A stretch of DNA of 64,000 bases from Methylobacterium sp. J-030 (GCF_022829545.1 NZ_JAKSYM010000402.1:62001-126000), one strand, 5' to 3'; shown: positions 36,899 to 47,880, counted from the stretch's first letter. A program made the numbers and translations. Notes: a model not told the origin generated them from the sequence alone.

Positions 36899-37371
36899 GC
36901 TCCTCGTCGGGCGGGAGCGGTCCGGTCGACGAACATGACGCCTCGGCGTCGGCGTTCGGCAGACCAGCTCCGCACGGTGCGAAACAGCGGGGCCGAACGG
37001 GCTTTTCTGCGGCGAGTCCATGGTCGATCTTGGATCGATCGGGACCATTTTCGGGCGCGAGGACAGCTTTCCCTCAAGTCTTTGGCAGATCGGCCCTGCC
37101 GCCGACATCTGTCTTCGCCGTTGTATCGATGGCGGAGGATTGCAGCACCGGCGCGCTTGCCGGCAACACGGCAGCGTCCCTAAGTGATCACCACCGAAGT
37201 AATTATCCCTTCGGCACCGGAGCATGCGTCGGGGGGAGGATCGAGATCCATGACCGGCTGGCAGACGGCCGGACATAGGTCCGGTCAGGGGGCTACAGCC
37301 GTGCCCGATCGCGATGCCCGCGGTACACGAGACAGGACAGGGATGCCCTGGTGTGGCTTATCCAACCCTCC
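36899..37371. other. Gap upstream of the DUF2778 gene
   Basis: About 470 bp without a supported gene, lying between the start of the DUF2778 protein and repeat R2. An open frame extends the DUF2778 gene upstream but is Arg/Pro-rich and not credible. The promoter is probably here. Confidence 0.4.
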
Positions 37372-37485
37372 CCTCATCCCGAGGTGCCGGAGCGGAGCGC
37401 AGGCCTCGAAGGAGCCTTCCAGGGATCGCGCGGCTGGCTGGAGCCCTCCTTCGAGGCCCGCTGACGCGGGCATCTCAGGATGAGG
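37372..37485. repeat. Palindromic intergenic repeat, copy R2
   Basis: This is the best-preserved copy. Outer arms CCTCATCCCGAGGTG and CATCTCAGGATGAGG are inverted, and inner arms GCAGGCCTCGAAGGAG and CTCCTTCGAGGCCCGC are inverted, so the whole unit can fold into one long hairpin. Flanking DNA also resembles that of the copies at 31011 and 58506. Confidence 0.88.
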
Positions 37486-37625
37486 GGGGCGGGTGGGATC
37501 ACCCGATGGCTCCAACCACAAGTCGCTGCCGGGGACCGTGCGCGTTGCCATCGCGCGCGGCTCTCAGCCTGTGTCGTAACATGCTCTCTCGCGCCGAACC
37601 GGTCGCCGCTTCGGCGAAGAGCGCT

Positions 37626-38411
37626 CTAGTCGTTGTCGATCTGGCGCCCGAGGAGCGCGATGGCCCGCTCGTAGACGGGCGCGGCGTTCCAGCCCTGGAT
37701 CGCGGCGAAGTTCGGCTCGCCGGGCTGGTAGCCCGCGCCGGCGCGCCATCCATGCGCCTTGAGGAAGTTGGCGGTGGACGACAGGGCCGCGCCGACGTTG
37801 TTGAGGTCGCCGGTGCCGTAGGCGAGTACGTTCTTCGGCAGGAACTGCGTGTGGCCGACCTCCCCGTGTGCGGCCCCGCGGGTGCTCGGGGACAGCAGGC
37901 CGCGATCGACCAGCGTCAGAGCCGCGTAGAGCTGATCCGTGAAATACTCGGAGCGGCGGCAATCGTAGGCGAGCGTCGCCACCGCCGAGAGCGTGTTGAC
38001 GTTGCCGCGCACCGCGCCGAACCCGGTCTCCATCCCCCAGATTGCCAGGAGCGGCCCGGGCGGAACCCCGTAGCGCTGCTCGATCGAATCGAACAAGGCT
38101 GCGTTCTGCCGCTTCAGCACCCGCCCCCGGGAGACGATCGCCGGACCGCCCCGCTTGGCCAGGAACTGGTCGAGCGACAGCTTGAAGCTGTGTTGACCGC
38201 GGTCGGCCGAGATCGTGGCGGTCGAGTAGGTCGTGTTCTGAAGGGCGGCCAGGCTCGCGGCGCTGGCCCGGCCCCGCGCCTCTTCGACGAATTCCCGCTT
38301 CCATGCCTCGAAGCCGGCAGCGGTGTTGCCGCATTGCGCGGCGCTCGCCTGCCCGGCGCTCAAGGCGAGCCCGGCGATTGCCGCCACCGCCAGGGTTTGA
38401 CGCCGCATCAT
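37626..38411 (-). CDS. Lytic murein transglycosylase (MltB type)
   Basis: The 261-residue protein starts MMRRQTLAVAAIAGLAL with a signal peptide ending near ASAAQC. The domain has FEAWKREFVEEARGRG-like start, FSKLSLDQ-type segment (FKLSLDQFLAKRGG), LLAIWGMETGFG with the catalytic Glu, and HTQFLPKNVLAYG. This matches the SLT_2/MltB family, which cleaves glycan strands to 1,6-anhydromuramic ends in the periplasm. It lies near the DUF2778 transpeptidase-like gene; both act on peptidoglycan. An alternative start six codons upstream exists. Confidence 0.9.
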   Translation of the reverse strand: MMRRQTLAVAAIAGLALSAGQASAAQCGNTAAGFEAWKREFVEEARGRASAASLAALQNTTYSTATISADRGQHSFKLSLDQFLAKRGGPAIVSRGRVLKRQNAALFDSIEQRYGVPPGPLLAIWGMETGFGAVRGNVNTLSAVATLAYDCRRSEYFTDQLYAALTLVDRGLLSPSTRGAAHGEVGHTQFLPKNVLAYGTGDLNNVGAALSSTANFLKAHGWRAGAGYQPGEPNFAAIQGWNAAPVYERAIALLGRQIDND

Positions 38412-39197
38412 GTCGATCACCCGAAACACTCCTTCGGCGCTTCATCGCGCCTCAACCGCTTGGCGATACCTCGCGAGATCTCGGCGATATCACGGCGAGA
38501 AGATGTCGAAGACGCGAACTTCGAACTCCCGGCTTCACATCCTTGCGTATTCGCGTGAAGGCGTGCCCGATCGCGTTGCCGTCGGGCACGGGTTCAGACC
38601 TTTGCTGTGACGCGATCTCGGCCCAGCCGGCGTCCAGTTCGGCCGGGTGTACTCTGGTGACCGCTGCATGCGGCGGCCGTTCGCCTCGACGGCGCCGGGA
38701 CGCCCGGTGGCGGCCGCGACCGGCGGACAGCCCCTCTGATGGCAAGATCATCGCGCGATGGTGAGCCTTCAAAGCAGCTTCCGGTTTCTGATGCGTGTTC
38801 GGGCAATTGATTTGCCGACGAATTGAACCCGATTTTAACGGTTCTTGCATCCGTCACAACGTTGTCAAACGACGGACATAGCTTTGCCGGCGGAAAAAGG
38901 CCTCCGGAGAAGTGGTGTGGGGTTTATGAAGAACTGGGCCGTTCGACGCCCGCCGCTGTTACACGCGTCCTGATCCGCATTCGACGGACCGCGATGGCAA
39001 CGATTCTCACGGCGACCAACCGATCCTCGACCCGCGCTGCTGCGGTGCCGCCGCGCTCCCCCGGACCACGGTCCGCGCGATTGCGCGGGCGGGCCTGAAC
39101 CGAGGCGAGCCCACGGCAACACCGGCCGCGGACGCTTCGACCGAGCGACCTCCAATCCAACAGCCTTCGACCTGGCAGACAGCGAGACCGAACACCC
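38412..39197. other. Gap between the transglycosylase and the methyltransferase
   Basis: About 790 bp with no supported gene. An AT-richer part at 38810-38890 may hold a promoter facing the methyltransferase. A 16-codon frame (38926, starting MKNWAVRRPPLL) is possible but has no other support. The phase that later encodes the methyltransferase is open from 38974 but contains no start codon. Confidence 0.4.
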
Positions 39198-39882
39198 ATG
39201 GCTATCGGAATGCACGGCACCGGCTCATCGCGCGGGCGCGCTCGGCCCCGATCTTGACCGCGATGGCGTCGCCAAGGCGTATGGGCGCTGGGCGCCGGTC
39301 TACGATCTGGTGTTCGGGCCGGTCTTCGCCCAGGGGCGGACCCTGGCGGCGGCCGCGGCTGAGCGGGTCGGCGGCCACATCCTCGAAGTCGGGGTCGGGA
39401 CCGGGTTGTCCCTGCCGGCCTATCGCCGGGCGCGCAGCATCGTGGGCATCGATATCTCGGCGCCGATGCTTGAGAAGGCGCGCCAGCGCGTGGCGCGGCT
39501 CGGCCTGCGCAACGTCGAGCGCCTCGCCGTGATGGATGCCGAGCACCTCGACTTCCCGGACGCGTCCTTCGACGTGATCGTTGCGCAGTACGTGGTTACG
39601 GCGGTGCCGAACCCGGAGGCGGCGCTGGATGAGTTCGCGCGGGTGCTCCGCCCCGGCGGCGAGATCGTCATCACCACCCGCATCGGTGCCGAGGATGGCC
39701 TGCGCCGCGCCGTCGAGCACGCGCTGGCCCCGATCACGAGCCGCCTCGGCTGGCGGACCGAGTTCGCCTGGAACCGCTACACCGCCTGGGCAGCCGGGGC
39801 TCCGGTCGAGATTGTCGAGCGCCGGGCGCTGCCCCCGCTCGGGCATTTCTCCCTGGTCCGCCTGCGCAAGCACGACGCTTGA
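39198..39882 (+). CDS. pmtA: Phospholipid (PE) N-methyltransferase, PmtA type, with apparent frameshift near the start
   Basis: The coding phase ending at 39882 encodes a class I SAM methyltransferase: AYGRWAPVYDLVFGPVF, then HILEVGVGTGLSLP (motif I), VGIDISAPMLEKARQR, AVMDAEHLDFPDASFDV and RVLRPGGEIVITTRI. This is the pattern of alphaproteobacterial PmtA, which methylates phosphatidylethanolamine to phosphatidylcholine. Conserved sequence begins near 39253 in phase 1, but there is no ATG, GTG or TTG in that phase before 39310, which is already inside the conserved motif. The ATG at 39198 is in another phase and stops at 39257. A one-base frameshift between 39198 and about 39256 would join them. 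Confidence 0.75.
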
Positions 39883-39932
39883 GATCCCGCGAAGTCTCTC
39901 CCACCCACCATCGTTCGACGAGGAAGCACACC

Positions 39933-40544
39933 ATGGCGAGCTTTCTGGAAGCTCTGCGCGTCCAGCGCTGGGACGATCACCGGTACTACCACCACAATCG
40001 CGTCAACCAGAGCCTGCACGTGGTCAGCGCGATCAGCTTCCTGGTGGCCTATGCCCTGGCGTTCAAGGATCCGGCGACGGCCGCGCTCATCGGCTGGCTC
40101 ATCGCGATGACCTCCCGGCAGGCCGGCCACCTGTTCTTCGAGCCGAAGGGCTACGACCACGTCAACGACGCCAGCCACGAGCTCAAGGAAGAGATCAAGG
40201 TCGGCTACAACCTGCAGCGCAAGATCGTGCTCCTGGCGATCTGGGCCCTGTCGCCGCTGCCGCTCTACTTCGATCCGAGCCTGTTCGGGCTGATCTCGCC
40301 GCACCAGACGACGGCGGACCTGATCCGCAACATCGGCTGGATCTGGCTTTGGCTGGCGCTGGCGGGGCTGCTGTTCCGGATGGTGCAGCTGTTCGTCCTG
40401 CGCGACGTGCAGACCGGGATCGTCTGGGTGACCAAGATCCTCACGGACCCGTTCCACGACATCAAGCTCTATCACAAGGCACCGCTCGCACTGTTGCACG
40501 GCGAGCTGGTGGAGGAGCACGAGCCGCACGAGCATGGCGCCTGA
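39933..40544 (+). CDS. Integral membrane protein, possibly Mpo1/DUF962-like
   Basis: A 203-residue protein starting MASFLEALRVQRWDDHRYYH with three to four predicted membrane segments (about 27-48, 53-65, 92-112, 136-160). Conserved-looking His positions occur in YYHHNRVNQSLHVVSA and RQAGHLFFEPKGYDHVNDASHE. The HxxN...LH and HxxFE arrangement recalls the Mpo1/DUF962 membrane dioxygenases of sphingoid/2-hydroxy fatty acid breakdown, but this link is weak. It begins 50 bp after the methyltransferase gene with a GAGGAAG ribosome-binding site, so both probably share a transcript. Confidence 0.7.
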   Translation: MASFLEALRVQRWDDHRYYHHNRVNQSLHVVSAISFLVAYALAFKDPATAALIGWLIAMTSRQAGHLFFEPKGYDHVNDASHELKEEIKVGYNLQRKIVLLAIWALSPLPLYFDPSLFGLISPHQTTADLIRNIGWIWLWLALAGLLFRMVQLFVLRDVQTGIVWVTKILTDPFHDIKLYHKAPLALLHGELVEEHEPHEHGA

Positions 40545-40555
40545 ATCCGGGTCGG

Positions 40556-40586
40556 GCGCCGGGTGGAGACCCGCCCGGCGCTTCTG
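40556..40586 (+). terminator. Probable terminator after the membrane-protein gene
   Basis: An 11-bp stem with one mismatch (40556-40566 with 40571-40581, GCGCCGGGTGG), a 4-base loop, then TTCT. It lies 12 bp after the stop at 40544. The U tract is short, so efficiency is uncertain. Confidence 0.55.
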
Positions 40587-40610
40587 CCTGAGCCGTAAGT
40601 TCGGGCTTCC

Positions 40611-40726
40611 AGAGGGTTTAGCCCTTTGGCGGGGTATCGGGGCGGACCCCTGATGGGATCGGGTAATGCCCGAAAGCAGGGCTCTGCCCTGCCACCGCAA
40701 AAGGGCTCGCCCTTTTGAATCCCTGA
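40611..40726. repeat. Intergenic hairpin element of a second type
   Basis: It contains two neat hairpins, GCAGGGC-TCT-GCCCTGC (40676-40692) and AAAAGGG-CTCG-CCCTTTT (40699-40716), preceded by GGGTTTAGCCCTTTGGCGGG. It is unlike the R1-R4 repeats. It lies between two convergent genes and could end transcription from both. I recognise the style from Methylobacterium-like genomes, but only one copy is in this window. Confidence 0.6.
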
Positions 40727-40756
40727 CATGCACAGATGATGTGCGTCGAGGGTGCT

Positions 40757-42442
40757 CTAGTCCGGCACGCGCAACCCGAACCGGGCGCCGAACTTGCCCA
40801 GGCGCACGGCGGCGACCTCCCGCAGGATCGCGCGGCGGATCGCCTTGTCGCTCGGCGCCGTCGCATCCCACCAGCCGTCGGCCCGCATGGCCTCGGCCGC
40901 TGCCACGAACCGCGCCGCCACCGCCTCGAAGGCCGCGTCGTCGTAGGCGAGGCTGAAGATCAGGCGGCCGGTTCCGACCCAGGACAGGGCCAGACCCTCC
41001 GCGCGCAGGTAGAATTGCAGCATCCAGTTGTAGCGCGACGGCCTGGTGTACAGGACTGTCCAGACCGTGGACATGGTGGCCACCCGCACCGGCAGGTCGG
41101 CCTCCGCCAGCAGGGCGTTGAGGCGGGCCGCGCGGCCGTCCCAGGTCGCGTCGAGATCGGCGTAGAGCGCGGCCACCTCCGGCGTGTCGAGCCGGTCGAG
41201 GAACGCGCTCATGGCGCCCATCACGTAGGGGTGGGCGTTGAAGGTCCCGCGGGCGAAGCAGATGTCGACCGGCCGGTCGTCCCGGTAGCGCCGCATCAGG
41301 TCGGCGCGTCCGCACAGGACGCCGACCGGCAGGCCGCCGCCCAGCGTCTTGCCGTAGGTGACCATGTCGGCGCGCAGGCCGAAATAGTCTTGTGCGCCGC
41401 CGCGGGCGAGGCGGAAGCCGAGGAACACCTCGTCGAGGATCAGCACGATGCCCCGCTCGGTACAGACCGCCCGCAGGTCGTGGAGCCACTTCGCGTAGGC
41501 GGCCCGGTCGAAGGCGGCCTTGCGGGCGCTATCGACCAGCGCGGAGTCGGATGGCGCCCCGGCATTGGGGTGCATCGCCTGGAGCGGATTGACCAGCACG
41601 CAGGCGACATCCCGGCGGGATGCGAGGACGCGCAGCGTCCGCTCCGACATGTCGGCCAGGGTGAGCGTGTCGCGGGTCGGGACCGGATTGCCGATGCCGG
41701 GCTGCACCTCGCCCCACCAGCCGTGATAGGCGCCGCAGAAGCGCACGATCCGGCGGCGGCCGGTGTGGTAACGGGCGAGGCGCACCGCCTGCATCACCGC
41801 CTCGGTGCCGGACATGTGGAACGAGACCTCATCGAGGCCGGACAGGGCCTTCAACCGCGCGACGTTGCCGGTGACCACCGGGTGCAGCGGGCCGAGCACC
41901 GGACCGAGGGCGGAGACGCGCGCCGCCCCCTCCTCCAGGCAGGCCCGGTAGAAGTCGACGCCGAACAGGTTCACTCCGTAGGAGCCGGCGAGGTCGTAGA
42001 CGACGTTGCCGTCGAGATCCGTGAGGGTCACGCCCGCGGAGGCGGCCGCGAACGCGCCGGTCCCGAGATGCGCGCGGACGTGCTTAGCGTACTGGAACGG
42101 CACCCGGTAGAGGCCGGTGAACTGCAGGTCCGACAGGCCGTCGCGCACGGAATCGGTCTCGGCGCGGGTGCGCGCGTAGCGCGTCCGGAACAGCGCGGAG
42201 AGCCGGGCGAAGCCGTCCTCGCGCCGCAGCGCCACCGCCTCGTCGGGATTGTCGGAGCGGAAGAACGCGCGCTCGGAATAGGCGTAGTGCGGGATCAGCC
42301 CGGCGACGCGCCGGGCCATCCGGGCATGGCCGGTGAGCGAGGGATGTTTCGCCCGGGACAATTGCAGGCGCTGCGCGGCGCGCGGGAAAGCCAGGACCGC
42401 GGCGGCGGCGGTGGCGGACAGGGTGACGAGCAGCGGGGACAT
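40757..42442 (-). CDS. Membrane-anchored class-III PLP aminotransferase (glutamate-1-semialdehyde mutase-like)
   Basis: A 561-residue protein from MSPLLVTLSATAAAAV. It has a hydrophobic N-terminal segment (probable membrane anchor), about 90 residues of extension, then a fold-type I aminotransferase domain. The latter has MSGTEAVMQAVRLARYHT for phosphate binding, FCGAYHGWWG, LILDEVFLGFR with the PLP Asp, and YGKTLGGGLPVG with K365 as the Schiff-base lysine. It resembles HemL-type enzymes but is about 130 residues longer and membrane-attached, so it is unlikely to be the haem-pathway enzyme. It is divergent from a phosphatidylserine decarboxylase homologue, only 32 bp away, which suggests a lipid-related substrate. 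Confidence 0.85.
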   Translation of the reverse strand: MSPLLVTLSATAAAAVLAFPRAAQRLQLSRAKHPSLTGHARMARRVAGLIPHYAYSERAFFRSDNPDEAVALRREDGFARLSALFRTRYARTRAETDSVRDGLSDLQFTGLYRVPFQYAKHVRAHLGTGAFAAASAGVTLTDLDGNVVYDLAGSYGVNLFGVDFYRACLEEGAARVSALGPVLGPLHPVVTGNVARLKALSGLDEVSFHMSGTEAVMQAVRLARYHTGRRRIVRFCGAYHGWWGEVQPGIGNPVPTRDTLTLADMSERTLRVLASRRDVACVLVNPLQAMHPNAGAPSDSALVDSARKAAFDRAAYAKWLHDLRAVCTERGIVLILDEVFLGFRLARGGAQDYFGLRADMVTYGKTLGGGLPVGVLCGRADLMRRYRDDRPVDICFARGTFNAHPYVMGAMSAFLDRLDTPEVAALYADLDATWDGRAARLNALLAEADLPVRVATMSTVWTVLYTRPSRYNWMLQFYLRAEGLALSWVGTGRLIFSLAYDDAAFEAVAARFVAAAEAMRADGWWDATAPSDKAIRRAILREVAAVRLGKFGARFGLRVPD

Positions 42443-42474
42443 CGCCCCGCGCCGTATCGGAGGCAATTCACGGC

Positions 42475-43386
42475 ATGATGACGGTTTCCGGATCGCCGCT
42501 GCGGCGGGCGCTGGCGCGGGTCGGCGCCCAGGAGGATCTGAACTTCCTCATCACCAACCGCCTGCCGCGCCGGCTCGCGACGCGGTTCATGGGCTGGTTC
42601 AGCCGGATCGAGCAGCCGCTCGTCCGCGACCTCTCGATCGCCACATGGCGCCTGTTCTGCGATGTCGACCTCGGCGACGCGCGGGAGACGCGCTTCCCGA
42701 GCCTGCACGCCGCCTTCATCCGGGCGCTCCGGCCCGGCGCGCGGCCCCTCGCGGCCGATCCCGCGATCCTGACGAGCCCGAGCGACGCGATCCTCGGGGC
42801 GCATGGCCGGATCGAGGCGGGCCGCCTGTTCCAGATCAAGGGGCTGTCCTACCGGCTCGCCGACCTGCTCGGCGGCGACGAGGCTCTTGCGCGGGTGCAC
42901 GAGGGCGGCGCCTACGCCACCCTCCGGCTGACCGCCGGGATGTACCATCGGTTCCACGCACCCCACGATCTGCGCGTCGAATCGGTGCGGCACATCTGGG
43001 GCGACACCTGGAACGTGAACCCGATCGCCCTGAAGCGGATCGAAGCCCTGTTCTGCCGCAACGAGCGCGCGGTCCTGCGCCTCCGGCTCGCCGAAGGCGG
43101 CCACGTGCTGACCCTGGTGCCGGTGGCGGCGATCCTGGTGGCGGGCCTGCGCCTCGGCTTCCTGCCCGAGGGGACGGACCTGCGCCGGACCGGGGGGCGG
43201 ACGCTGCCCTGCGCGGCCCGTCTCGCCAAGGGCGACGAGATGGGGTGGTTCGAGCACGGCTCCACCATCGTGGTGCTGGCGCCCCCGGGCTTCGCGCCGT
43301 GGCCGAGCCTCCAGGAGGGCGCGCGGCTGCGCATGGGCGAGCCGCTGATGCGCCTGCCGATGCCGCCGGAACCGCCGGGCCGCTGA
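42475..43386 (+). CDS. psd: Phosphatidylserine decarboxylase homologue
   Basis: The 303-residue protein matches pyruvoyl-dependent phosphatidylserine decarboxylase. It has LTSPSDAILGAHGRIEAG, FQIKGLSYRLADLLGG, WNVNPIALKRIEALFCRNERAV, and the processing site HGSTIVV, in which S263 would become the pyruvoyl group (the family LGST motif). The conserved Asp and His residues of the catalytic triad are in SPSDAIL and MYHRFHAP. GGAGG lies 11 bases before the ATG. Length is close to the usual 290-320. Whether it acts on phosphatidylserine or on a related amino lipid made by the adjacent aminotransferase is open. A second ATG follows directly. Confidence 0.88.
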   Translation: MMTVSGSPLRRALARVGAQEDLNFLITNRLPRRLATRFMGWFSRIEQPLVRDLSIATWRLFCDVDLGDARETRFPSLHAAFIRALRPGARPLAADPAILTSPSDAILGAHGRIEAGRLFQIKGLSYRLADLLGGDEALARVHEGGAYATLRLTAGMYHRFHAPHDLRVESVRHIWGDTWNVNPIALKRIEALFCRNERAVLRLRLAEGGHVLTLVPVAAILVAGLRLGFLPEGTDLRRTGGRTLPCAARLAKGDEMGWFEHGSTIVVLAPPGFAPWPSLQEGARLRMGEPLMRLPMPPEPPGR

Positions 43387-43393
43387 GCGCGGG

Positions 43394-45061
43394 TCAGGCA
43401 GCCTGGACGGTCGCGAGATAGTCGCTCACCGCTGCATTCAGCGCTTCGGACTGGCGCGCCAGGTCCGTGGCGGCCTGCAGGACCTGGGTCGCGACATTGC
43501 CGGTCTCCCCGGCAACCTGCGTGACGGCGCCGATATTGACCGTGACCGCCTGCGTTCCGTCGGCCGCCTGGCTGACGTTGCGCACGATCTCCTGGGTGAC
43601 GGCGCCCTGCTGCTCCATCGAGGCCGCGACGCCCACCGCGATGGTGCGCAGTTCGAGGACGGTCGTCGCGATGGCCTAAATGGCGTCAACGGCGCGGTTC
43701 GTCTCCCCCTGGATCGCGCTCACCTGCGCGGCAATGGTCTCCGTCGCCTTGGCGGTCTGCGCGGCCAGTTCCTTGACCTCGCTGGCGACCACCGCGAAAC
43801 CGCGGCCGGCCTCGCCGGCGCGGGCGGCCTCGATCGTGGCGTTGAGGGCGAGGAGGTTGGTCTGCTCGGCGATCCCGGAGATCAGGCTGATCACGGTTCC
43901 GATCTGCTGCGCGCCTTCGGCCAAGCCCATCACCAGGGCGTTGGTCTCCGTCGCGGAGGCGGCGGCGCGTTCCGCCATGTCGGAGGAGTGGGCGATCTGC
44001 GCGTTGATCCCGGTGATCGAGGTCGCGAGTTCCTCGCTGGCCGCGGCGACGGTCTGCACGTTGGCCGAGGTCTGCTCGGCGGCCGACGCGACGGTGGCCG
44101 ATTGAACCGCGGTCTGGTCGGCATTGCGGCTCATCAGCCGCGCGGCCGCCTCCATCTCGGTCGCCGCGCTCGCCAGCGTCCGCATCATGCGTTCGGTCTG
44201 GCCCCGGAAGTCCTGCGTGGCCGTTTCGAGCGTCTCCGCGCGGCGGATCTTCACGGCCTGTTCCACGGCGGCCGCCGCGTCCGCTTCGCGCTTGGCGACG
44301 AGCGCCTCCCTGAAGACCCGGAGCGCCTTGACCATGGCGCCGATCTCATCCCGCCTGTCCGCGCCGCCGACATCCGCGTCGAGGTCCCCGGCGGCGAGCC
44401 GGCCCATTGCGGCGGTCGTCGTGCCGAGCGGGCGCGCCACCTGGACGAGGATGACGTAGAGGCCGTAGGCGACCGCCAGGGCGGCGAGAACCAGTGAACC
44501 GAGGTTGAGGTTGCGCAGCCGAACCGCAGTCGCGTCGGCCTTCTCGTACTCGTTGTGGGCCTCCCGGATCTGCAGGTCCGTAAGCTGGGCGAGGTCATCG
44601 TTCGTCGCGCGCATCTCCTCGGCCAGCTTCAGCCGCGCGGCGGGGAGGGCAGCAGTTTCGCCGCGATCCAGCGCGCGCGAAACATCTTCAACGATCGCGT
44701 CATTCCGCGTCAGATGCGTTTGGAGGTTGGCTGCGAGCACCTTCTCCTCGGGCGTGAGGTAAGTCGCGAAATAAGCGGCCCGCGTCACCTTCGTGCGTGC
44801 GAGTTCCTTGTCGAGGGTCGCGGCCGCCGCGCGCGCGTCGACATTGCCGCCGATGACCTTCTGCAAGGCCGTGAGGATTGCGTCGTAGGCGTCGCGGAGG
44901 CTGCTGAACTGCCCCAAGCAGACAACCCTGTCGGCATACATTGTCTGAAGGTTTTGATGGGTGCTCTGAAGAGCGTAATGACTGAACGTCGAAGACCCAA
45001 ATAAAATAAATCCCAACACACTTAGAAGAATGATGAGGCGTGTTTTGAGGGACATGTCCAT
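43394..45061 (-). pseudogene. Methyl-accepting chemotaxis protein interrupted by an in-frame amber codon
   Basis: A chemoreceptor with TM1 at about residues 7-29, a four-helix periplasmic sensor, TM2 near 186-207, a HAMP domain, and the signalling hairpin. The hairpin tip QTNLLALNATIEAARAGEAG is intact. After 461 codons the sequence reads ETNRAVDAI, then TAG (complement of 43676-43678). It continues in the same phase as AIATTVLELRTIAVGVAASM through the second half of the hairpin to a normal stop at 43394. One C-to-T change from CAG would explain this. Without readthrough the descending methylation helix is lost. It could also be a sequence error. It ends 8 bp after the psd stop (convergent). 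Confidence 0.9.
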
Positions 45062-45194
45062 GACCGAGGAGTTCCGGATCCACGAAATTGGATCACTCCG
45101 TCACGCTATCGCAGGTCCAAGCATACGTAAACGATTTTTAGCGAACGGAAAAATATTACCGTGTCGGGAAAAATATTACAACTGATTTTCTCAT

Positions 45195-45386
45195 ATGAAA
45201 GAGTCTGACGACTTACTTAAGTCTTGGTCGGTCGCGAGTGAAAGCGGTATTCACGTGTCGCTTCTTGCAAACCGAGGGGAATCAGGCCTGTCTGAGTGTC
45301 AGCTGGCGCCGACCGGCTTCGGTCGGGCGGGACCGGGAGCCTCATGCCGGAAATCCGTCCCTGCACGAGGCTCCCGGTTTTTGTTT
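45195..45386 (+). ncRNA. Candidate small RNA upstream of gyrB 3' end
   Basis: A plus-strand terminator (45332-45386) closes a stretch in which no plausible protein gene lies on that strand. Upstream it has a second strong hairpin, CCGACCG-GCTT-CGGTCGG (45309-45326). The upstream DNA (45110-45200) is AT-rich and may hold the promoter. The 5' end is a guess. The open frame from 45195 (78 codons) would run through the terminator and looks non-coding. Confidence 0.4.
45332..45386 (+). terminator. Rho-independent terminator, plus strand
   Basis: A perfect 12-bp stem (45332-45343 with 45367-45378, ACCGGGAGCCTC) with a 23-base loop, followed by TTTTG and TTT on the plus strand. On the minus strand no T tract follows, so it is not the gyrB terminator. 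Confidence 0.85.
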
Positions 45387-45435
45387 CCGCATCTTCGTTT
45401 TCCGAAAGCTGGTGAAAGCCTTTCGGGATGATGCG

Positions 45436-47880
<2,445 letters not shown>

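Noticed and set aside
40757..42442. Haem-pathway glutamate-1-semialdehyde aminomutase (HemL)
   Set aside because: Fold and PLP lysine match, but the membrane anchor, extra 130 residues and Psd neighbour do not. Alphaproteobacteria also generally make ALA by the HemA (glycine/succinyl-CoA) route.
45195..45431. Possible 78-codon protein gene before gyrB
   Set aside because: It would run through a strong plus-strand terminator, has no recognised family and ends inside the gyrB 3' region. A small RNA explains the signals better.
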